DNA from: Dicyema japonicum
Taxonomy: Eukaryota; Dicyemida; Rhombozoa; Dicyemidae
Length of the DNA stretch: 64,000 nucleotides
NCBI GenBank assembly: GCA_011109175.1
Contig: RDEW01000019.1
Location: forward strand, 495,482 to 559,481
Direction of reading: 5' to 3'
Positions 57,081 to 64,000 of this stretch are shown in pieces (within the stretch, counting starts at the first letter, position 1; every line of letters starts with the position of its first letter). A program made the position numbers and the translations under genes. A model generated the notes under the pieces. It ran no database searches, was not told the DNA's origin, and was given only the letters and a program-made list of their open reading frames with translations.

Positions 57081-57424
57081 AAGGCCTTGGGTGGCTTAGT
57101 GGTTAGGTGTCGGGCTTAAGTGGCTTAGGCTACGCGTTCGAATCTCGCTGCTGTTCACCTGGTGGAAGGTTCCACGCATCTACGATGCAGAAAGGGTTTG
57201 ACGAGTGACGCCGTCATCAGTGAATACTCACTGCGGAACTGGATTGTCTAGAAAGGACACTCACACAAGAAAAAGAATAAAAAATGAAGTGAAGATCATT
57301 CCTTGGTTCTACGATTAGTTAAAATTAACTGTTCTTTACTTAAATAAAGTGTGTGTCCTGCCTATGCGAAGCTATAAATACTATGGCTCTCGTGAAAAAG
57401 GCTTTATTATTATTAAGGCCTTGG
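57081..57424 (+). mobile_element. SINE-1, full-length, with 10-bp target-site duplication
   Basis: Flanked by perfect AAGGCCTTGG repeats (57081-57090 and 57415-57424). The head has A box TGGCTTAGTGG and B box CGTTCGAATC, the body GAGTGACGCCGTCATCAGTG, and the tail ACTATGGCTCTCGTGAAAAA plus (TTA)n. Confidence 0.93.
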
Positions 57425-57765
57425 TTTGGTAAGTTTTCAAGTATTTTTTCTGTTTTTGAATATCTACGGAACAGTATATTTTCCACGAGATAAAAATAGT
57501 AATTTAACACAGAACCATTTTTTTAATTTTCCAGTATGATTCAAAATTATTTTCCAACAGTTAAGAAAAATCAATACAAATTAACAGCCAACTTAAAAAA
57601 ATAGTTCATTAAAATTTATTTTTAAAAGTTATAATATAAATTTATTTACATTTTTTTTTAAATTAAAGAAATAATTTTACTTCTTTGTTGGTAACTTATG
57701 ATTTAATTGTTATAGCCCTTCAAGTATTCCAAGAAAATGTATAAAACTTTCGCTTGTAGAAAATT

Positions 57766-58012
57766 TTGAACATTATGATCACTAAAATGTTTATAATGCT
57801 GAAACAGGATTTTTATAAACTTATTCCATTAAAAAGCATCTTTAAAAATGTTAGCAAGGGATTTAAAATCATTAAAGATAGAATTTCTTTTCAATCGTGT
57901 GTAAATATGTCGGGTTCTGATAAGCTGAAACCAGTAGTTATTGGCAAATTTGCAAAGCTTAGATGTTTAAATGAATTTAATCATTCTTATATTGCTGATC
58001 AAGAGAACTAGC
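57766..58012 (+). mobile_element. Tigger/pogo-type transposase fragment
   Basis: DFYKLIPLKSIFKNVSKG, then DRISFQSCVNMSGSDKLKP and VVIGKFAKLRCLN match the DDE core of Tigger/CENP-B-like transposases (family text: GLFYKL.PDKT...K.R.T..L..N..GSEKL.PLVIGKS..PRCF). Only ~80 residues remain. A LINE-A end follows immediately. Confidence 0.8.
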
Positions 58013-58130
58013 GAGCAACAGAAGATCATGGTCGAGGCTGACGGAGAGAATAATTCAGAATACAGCACAAGGGAGACATAATTAACTTTATGTTTACTCG
58101 GGAGTGCTGTTTAATAATAATGTATTGTGG
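58013..58130 (+). mobile_element. LINE-A 3' end
   Basis: CAACAGAAGATCATGGTCGA corresponds to 18.70 kb (RNRRSWSKLT region), followed by ACAGCACAAGGGAGACATAA and the tail CTCGGGAGTGCTGTTTAATA. Confidence 0.7.
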
Positions 58131-58685
58131 AATATTTCAATTCTTCAAATGCCTGGATGACGAATGATATTTTCTATAAGTCGATTTTTAATTGAGATTT
58201 AAGTCTGGTCAAACTACAAAAAAGGTTTTGTTGGTAATTGATAGCTGTGCTCTTGATAAGACTTAAATAAAATTAAAAAATATCATCAAATGTAACCAGT
58301 TTATTGCAACCGCTTGACCAAGGATTTAAATTGGTTTAAACACAGTTTACCAGCAGAAAACTTAATGATATATTGAGCAACTTGAATCGGGCAAACATAC
58401 AAAAATCTGAACATTAAAGACGCTATGATTTATTTGAGCTTTGCTTGGAAAGAAAGTTGACAAAGTACCATTTTAAATGTTTTAATCGCGCCAAATGGTG
58501 CAATAAGAAATGAACTCACTAATAATAAAAAATGTTGAGAATTATTATGATTTTGTTTTAAGGTCTAATTTATTAGATCCTACGGTAGAAGAGGGTTTTA
58601 GAATATCAAATGTCGAAAAGATTTTATTTTAAAAATAATGGCTTGTACAGAAAAGACAAAAACGTCTTGAGGGAATCACAATTTT
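58131..58685. other. no gene recognised
   Basis: AT-rich, no assignable signal. Confidence 0.35.
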
Positions 58686-58689
58686 TACA

Positions 58690-59055
58690 TTCGAAGAGGG
58701 GAAACCTCTGGTCTGAAATGCTACTTGTGTCGACTCCCTCTACTTATCAAACATTGTTGGGAGCGCGGTAGAGTCACTCCATGCCGACGAAAAAACGATG
58801 GGGGCAAAGAAGAAGAAATACGAAGCGCTACGCGACCGATTCGCGTTTTAAACCCATTGTGGTCGAGACAACTGGAGGAATAAGTGGAAAATCGCTTTGT
58901 TTCCTAAAGAAACTTGGACGTCTACCTACACTAAAAAGCCATGACGCACGTGAGACGCGGTGGCTCCTCAAGTTGATGTCTGTTGCAATCTTGAGAAGCA
59001 ACGCAACGTCGATAATGTCGGCGGGGACGACTTTGGATGGATGGATGTGTTAATT
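58690..59055 (+). mobile_element. LINE-D C-terminal domain
   Basis: The frame 58781-59053 reads SRFKPIVVETTGGISGKSL, FLKKLGRLPTLKSHDARET and KLMSVAILRSNATSIMSAG. The VVET.G, L..LG and LSVA-Q-GNA elements, in this order, are the C-terminal PD-(D/E)XK-like domain of LINE-D-type polyproteins. The longest intact LINE-D C-terminal frame in the window besides 38.3 kb. Confidence 0.7.
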
Positions 59056-59344
59056 AGTAATTAATTGTTTTATTATTAAAAATTTTATATTAGAAAAATT
59101 GAAATTGAAACGGCTGAATAAACAAATAAAATCAATAAATTTAATGTGCCGTGAAATATCTGATAATACAATCACTAAGTTTATTTTTACTGATTAGCCA
59201 ATGAAAAAGAATGAATTTAGAACCATGCGACATCCAACCACTAGCCTACCTGGTAAAATTAAAATCAGAATTAGTTCTAGTAATTTGTTAGCATTTTTGT
59301 TGTTATTAATGAATTTTTAATGTATTAAAATTAGTAACTCTATC

Positions 59345-60595
59345 ATTGTATTAAATCGAATCAAAAGGAAAGTCGACAAATTCTTATCGCCTGGACAAAG
59401 CGGTTTCAAGGAAAAAGATCAACCGCCGACATAGTATGGACGCACAGATGGTCTGGCGCTATATGTCAGAAATACAAAAAATGCATAAAAGTTATGGGAT
59501 CGACATGAGTCGTGCATTCGACTCTGTACACAGGGGACTACTTATTAACATTCTGAATACATTTCTAGACACGGATGATGTTAGAATTATTTCCTTGCTC
59601 CTAGAAGATACTCACCTGGCTGTCAAAATCGGAAATACCGCTTCCAATTTTTTTAAAACCACTCGGGGAGTTCCACAAGGGGATTCGTTGTCTCCTATTC
59701 TATTTATTATTTATCTTGAGGCTGCACTGAGGGATTTCAGATTATCCATTAAAGGACAATATTATGAGTTGATTTACGCAGACGATCTGGACTTTGTATC
59801 GGATGATTCTGAATTTCTCAAGTACATAAACGAACATCTTCCAAAAATGGTTCTTGAAGATAAACACTGACAAAACGGAATTTACATCATTCAGCCGTGC
59901 AGAGAGGATATCCGACGAGACGTGGAGAAGACATAAGAAGGTCGGATCGCTCTTGGGGACGAGGAAGATGTAGCTCGACGGAAAATCCTTGCATCTGGTG
60001 CTTTCAGAAGCCTATCTAAAATATGGAGTTCGGGAAGAAGACTTTGTGGAAAAATAAAGCTTATGATATACAAATACATTGTTGTGCCCATCCTAATATA
60101 TAACTGTGGGACATGGGGTTTGTCTAAACGGGCAATGGAGTCTATTGACAGTTTCGACCGCAGTATGACAGTTTCGACTTAATATTCACTACAAAATGAA
60201 GATCAAAAACGAACAATTATATAAGTTGAGCAAAACAGAACCATTATCCATGGAAATCAGAAGATCGAGATGGAGACTGTTCGGTCACATTATGAGGATG
60301 GATCTGGATGTCCCGGCAAATCACGTAATAGATGAATATTTCATGGAAAAAACAAAATCATTCCGAGGAAGGCCTAGAACAACCTTACCTATCACGCTAA
60401 ATGAGGACCTAAAAGCCATAGGCAGGGAGTTGAAAACAATGGATGACCTCGATGAACTAAGAGATCTTGCGAAACGGAGAGGTCTTTGGATGCGATTGGT
60501 GCAAAGGGTGGCCGGCGCGGCACAAGGGAACCTTAATTGACTTTTGTTTTTTTTATGTGTTCTCGGCAGTGCTGATAATAATAATAATATAAATT
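59345..60595 (+). mobile_element. LINE-A RT and C-terminus, least decayed 3' copy
   Basis: RT frame 59436-59870: YGIDMSRAFDSVHRG, LAVKIGNTASNFFKTTRGVP, QGDSLSPILFIIYLEAALRD and YADDLDFVSDD (YADD 59774-59785). One frameshift near 59865, then LGDEEDVARRKILASGAFRS and LIYNCGTWGLSKRAME. A second shift leads to the frame 60196-60540: SRWRLFGHIMRMD, RGRPRTTLPITLNEDLKAIG, DDLDELRDLAKRRGLW and ending RVAGAAQGNLN-stop. The tail GTTCTCGGCAGTGCTGATAA plus (AAT)n follows. Two or three small lesions only. The endonuclease and 5' end are absent. Confidence 0.9.
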
Positions 60596-60599
60596 AGTA

Positions 60600-60965
60600 A
60601 CGGCTTAAACCTTTATTCCTTTTCACCGGAAACTTAATTTATCCAAATTCATCCGAATCTTATGTCAGAGAGGATTCGAGCAGAGTTCCGTTCCGAATCT
60701 CCAGAAATTTCAAGACTAACTCATTTCCTCTGTTCACCGAGAATTATGAAGACAAGAAGGTTTCACCCACCATGCGGAGATAGATATCCATCCTACTAAA
60801 GCTGCATAAGGATGCATCATTAACCAAGTCTACAGCTCAACCTTTCTAACAATTATCCGTTAGTCTGACTGTCGCACTTCCCACCACAAAAACAAACATA
60901 AATCACAAGGCAGATTTAGTAAGTAAAAAATAAATATCAATTCCGGTAAATAAAAATTTAGTTGA
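60600..60965. other. no gene recognised
   Basis: No coding signal; contains the 3' flank of the minus-strand GDT1 gene. Confidence 0.35.
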
Positions 60966-60967
60966 AT

Positions 60968-61810
60968 TCATGAAGAAAATAAATTAATAAATCCAAACAT
61001 AAAGAACACAAACGACCCAACATAATTCACTAAAATATAAAAAAATAAATACAAGTTTTGGTAGAGAGATAGTCAGCCAAAAAGTGCCCGCCAAAAACGG
61101 CGGTAAGGACTGCAAAGCGAATGCCCCAAAATAGCTCCAAAAACGACTCCATAGAAATTTTAAAAGTCACAACAAATTAAACTTTTTGAGAAGCTGCAAT
61201 AATCGTAGAAAGTTGTGATCTGTCGCCCCATTCAGCTAAGAAAACCATAATAAAAGCTTGAAAAAATATAGAGGACGCAATAACACGTAACTTATAACTT
61301 CCCCCATAAACTACGGTGGACTGACTCTCTATGGCCTCAATGCTTGGCTGAACTGGTTACTTACAATTATAATACATTTAAAGATTCTTTAGCCTCCAAA
61401 TATTCAAGGTTCACAGCAGAGTCACATGCCTCTATTTCTACAATAAATGGGTTAAACTTAAAGTACCAGCTTCATGGAATAATTTGGCTGAAAAAGCGAA
61501 CAAAATAAAACACGTGAAATCTGATATGAATTTCTGAGGAAGAAAGTTAAAAAATTTTCCAAAACAAGCTATAAATGATTATAAATAATACCAGAGATGA
61601 CTGTTAGGATAATCAAAGCAAGGATGGACCCACAAAAACTACCAACCTTGAATGAGTCATCGCTAATATGGCTGTAACAAAAAAAGTTCTATCTCCAAGT
61701 TCTGATATGATGATAATTATCAATGTGGCAAAAAAGCCGTGGTATTCTCCATTTTGTACAGCATCACTTTGAATTGCATCATTTGCTTGCATTAGATATG
61801 TTGAAAACAA
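60968..61810 (-). CDS. GDT1/TMEM165-family membrane transporter, with frame lesions
   Basis: Golgi-type cation/proton exchanger family (human TMEM165, yeast Gdt1), involved in Ca2+/Mn2+ homeostasis and glycosylation. Family signatures: first ELGDRTFFVTAILAM (human ELGDKTFFIAAIMAM), second FLAEWGDRSQLSTIIAAS (human FLAEWGDRSQLTTIVLAA). Exons on minus: 61810-61592, 61568-61467, 61437-61376, 61347-61183, 61159-61053, 61029-60968; introns of 23, 29, 28, 23 and 23 nt. Also ISDFTCFILFAFSAKLFHEA, GVVFGAILGHSLC, AVFGGHFLADYL and NYVGSFVFFMFGFINLFSS-stop. Lesions against the family: one G too few at 61629-61631 (VVFVG-SILAL), acceptor AA instead of AG at 61160, one base too many near 61110-61113 (GHSLC/VLTAV). 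The first in-frame ATG is at 61792; a hydrophobic RRVLILFSTYL stretch upstream suggests a missed 5' exon with a signal peptide. Either a unitary pseudogene, assembly indels, or genuine alternative introns. Confidence 0.85.
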
Positions 61811-61961
61811 GATCAGAACACGTCGAATAACTTTATTTGAGTTAAGTAGATCATAAAATATTTAAATTTTTTGAACTTATTTTACATAATTTTAAATTTA
61901 ATTAATAATTTAAATTTAACATTTTTTTATTAGAAATTAGTTCATAGTTATGCCTTTTGAG

Positions 61962-62145
61962 ACTTGTGAGACTTGACTCCAGATCACGGGAAATTGGCCC
62001 TGAAAATTCAGGCAGCCGTCCTGTACGTTCATACGCGGGCACGAAGGAAGAACGACGGGCAAAGATGAGGTCTTTGTTAGAATGCATCGGGATCACGTGA
62101 TAATTAGTTTTGTTTTACCGAGGTCTTGGTTAAATAAATAAAAAT
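61962..62145 (+). mobile_element. LINE-B 3' end, very young
   Basis: About 185 nt almost identical to 12105-12290 (six or so differences by eye): GACTCCAGATCACGGGAAAT through ATGCATCGGGATCACGTGAT, ending CIGIT-stop and TTAAATAAATAAAA. A 5'-truncated insertion beside the GDT1 gene. Confidence 0.85.
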
Positions 62146-62159
62146 GTTTTAAAAGCGCT

Positions 62160-64000
62160 AAATTGCTTTTTAGGCTGAGAAAAAAGAATTATTCTCTCCC
62201 CTACCCTGTCACATCGCTGCATGTGATGTCTCTTCTTCTCCCGTAGTCTGCAGATGTTCTTTGAGGACGTAGAACAGAACCCTGGTTTATATTCATTTCT
62301 GACCATTTTATAATTGAACGTAAACGCAAAGTTTTGTAACAGCGTGGCTTACTGACTGATCATAAAGTCGATATAACGGTAATCCAATAAACACAGTAAC
62401 TAAGTCAATCCCCACTCCACACTTCCCAGGGTATGTGGTAGTCAGCAAGGACCGGGAGTGAAGCTCTGTGGGAGCTTTAATGATTGTTAGAATTGGATTA
62501 TCATTCACGGATATTTCCATTGTTACCCAATATGGCTTAGCATCTAATATTCAGACACTCGAGGACAATTTATCTTCATCTCTCTCTTTGTGACCTGAGT
62601 ATCCTTAACAACCCAGATTCTTATACGAAATCCGCGGCGAATTATTGATGGATTTCATCGCCGGATATTGCATTATGCTCTATTTTATTAATTGACTATC
62701 TACATAGAATGTCCAGTGTGGTTTTTCAAGTAACTATAGATACATTATACGGTTCAATTGTAATACTTGTGCATATCCTGAAATTTTGTGAAAGCAAAAT
62801 GAGTGAGCTCACTAAGTATGTGGATTATCAGTTTTCTCGTTTTGGATGACGAACATCACGATTGATGAAGCAGCAAATATGTTTAGAACTATTATTTTCA
62901 AGGCGGATAAACTATTTATTCCCTATCTTCATGTATGGATTTTAATCCCAAGCGATATTTTTATACGCTAACTCTCATAAAATAGAGGACATGCTCAAAC
63001 AGTCAAGAACCCGTGATGTAGGCACTATTGACTCTATAAGACAACATAACATCTCCATTTCATGGCAAATATGACAACAATTTAAATGAAAAGGTCAATA
63101 CTCGTCCATAAAAAAATCTCAAGTCCCAGTATGACTTTTTCCACTTTCGAATAAGTTTGGAACCAATTGGCTCCTTACGGAATTCATGTGCTTGTAGTTC
63201 CAACGAGTATCTGCACGTCACCTGAAGCATTTTAGGGCCGTGGCGAGATTGATACTGACGAACGCATTAAACTTCTCTTGAATGCACACACCTACCACGA
63301 TATCTGAAAAAATTAAATCATCCATCCTATTCTAAAACCTGGGAAATCAAAGAATGACACATCCTCATATCGTCCGATTTACTGACGTGCACTCTCAAAG
63401 ATGTTAGAGGAGTTAGTTCTTATGAAGATTTTTCAATGTGGCATCCGAATTGGTAGATCTCCCACAACGCACTTAACCAACCTATCACAGTTTATCATAG
63501 ACGGCTTCAATGTCCAAGGTCTCATACTTGGACGGCGTTGATTTCTATCGATATCCGAACGGCATTCAATTTTTTCTTGAGGATATTCAACTTCAATATT
63601 TACCCAAACCTTAAACTCTGGCTGGAAAACTTTCTGTCCCGAAGTGTATACCTGGTGAAAGCAGGTGGAGATCACGACTGCTCTCATATGGACTTCCACA
63701 AGATTCCCATCTTTCCCACTATTCACGTCTGATCGTGCTACAAAATGTATCCGAGCTACGCCTATATGTGCCTATAGCCGTTTCAAAGAACCCTAAAATC
63801 CTTGGAGTGACAGATGACTCATAGAAAAGCTTCATAGCAAAACCTCTCGAATCCTTACAAAAGGACTCCAGAAGTTGAATGTCCTTCAGGCAATTGTTGC
63901 GAAGAAGTCCGTACTCTGTATAAGATTGCATACATAAATTATACAGACAAACCATCGTTTCCCTATAAAATATGCTTGTGCTTCATGGAGGTATCCATTC
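62160..64000 (+). mobile_element. LINE-B, 2A remnant through RT, runs off the window
   Basis: FEDVEQNPGL at 62256-62285 is a 2A core with the final Pro changed to Leu, and LNVNAKFCN follows where other copies have LNINGIKN. The linker ADKLFIPYLHVWILIPSD (62903-62960) matches 26.2 kb. RT is decayed: ISSDLLTCTLKDV (63380), LISIDIRTAFNFFLR (63538-63580), NLKLWLENFLSRSVYLVKAG (63608-63667), then LGVTDDS. The C-terminal domain continues past the right edge. Confidence 0.75.

Noticed and set aside
1-64000. CRISPR arrays, operons, bacterial promoters or prophage
   Set aside because: Spliceosomal introns, a LIM-homeobox gene and pol III SINEs show this is animal nuclear DNA; no regularly spaced repeats were seen.
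1-64000. LTR retrotransposons or endogenous viral elements
   Set aside because: No long terminal repeats, gag-like, protease or integrase segments were recognised; all RT relics are of non-LTR type.

Overview
The window is AT-rich eukaryotic DNA dominated by decayed mobile elements, with single-copy genes roughly every 10 kb. Every gene that can be reconstructed (copine, an Islet-type LIM-homeobox gene, a PDRG1 homologue, a GDT1/TMEM165 homologue and one unassigned 92-aa gene) is cut by very short GT-AG introns. Sixteen of the eighteen introns I can place are 22-29 nt; the other two are 70 and 78 nt. A LIM-homeobox gene and a complete copine indicate a metazoan. Introns averaging in the mid-20s of nucleotides are, to my knowledge, characteristic of dicyemid mesozoans, so a dicyemid (Dicyema-like) genome is my best inference; a sequence search would have to confirm it. 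Layout: 1-23.2 kb is an accumulation of non-LTR retrotransposon pieces, SINEs and a Tc1-like transposase relic. 23.4-25.3 kb is an intact ten-exon copine gene whose start codon abuts a truncated SINE. 25.7-39 kb is again retroelement debris. 39.9-40.8 kb is the Islet-like gene. 46.5-54 kb holds a tRNA-Thr(TGU), PDRG1 and several small unassigned ORFs among SINEs. 54-60.6 kb has two SINE insertions (one with a clean duplication here, another with one at 54.2 kb), a Tigger-type transposase fragment and one of the youngest LINE copies. 60.97-61.8 kb carries the GDT1/TMEM165 gene on the minus strand, and 62.2-64 kb is a LINE that runs off the window. The retroelements sort by eye into four coding families. 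LINE-A has an AP endonuclease plus RT, an RT core GVPQGDSLSP, a C-terminus near AQGNLN-stop and a tail with (AATA)n. LINE-B has an AP endonuclease plus RT, an N-terminal 2A-like motif, and a C-terminus GIT-stop. LINE-C is a small CR1-like set. LINE-D has a PHD-like finger, an RT with WYLDD, and a C-terminal PD-(D/E)XK-like domain. Two SINE families are present: SINE-1 has a tRNA-like head and shares its 3' tail with LINE-A, and SINE-2 shares its 3' tail with LINE-B. The window therefore shows two SINE/LINE partnerships side by side. The most notable points are the micro-intron architecture, the ribosome-skipping 2A-like motif in LINE-B, the SINE fused to the copine start, and small reading-frame lesions in the Islet and GDT1 genes that could each be bypassed by an alternative short GT-AG intron.
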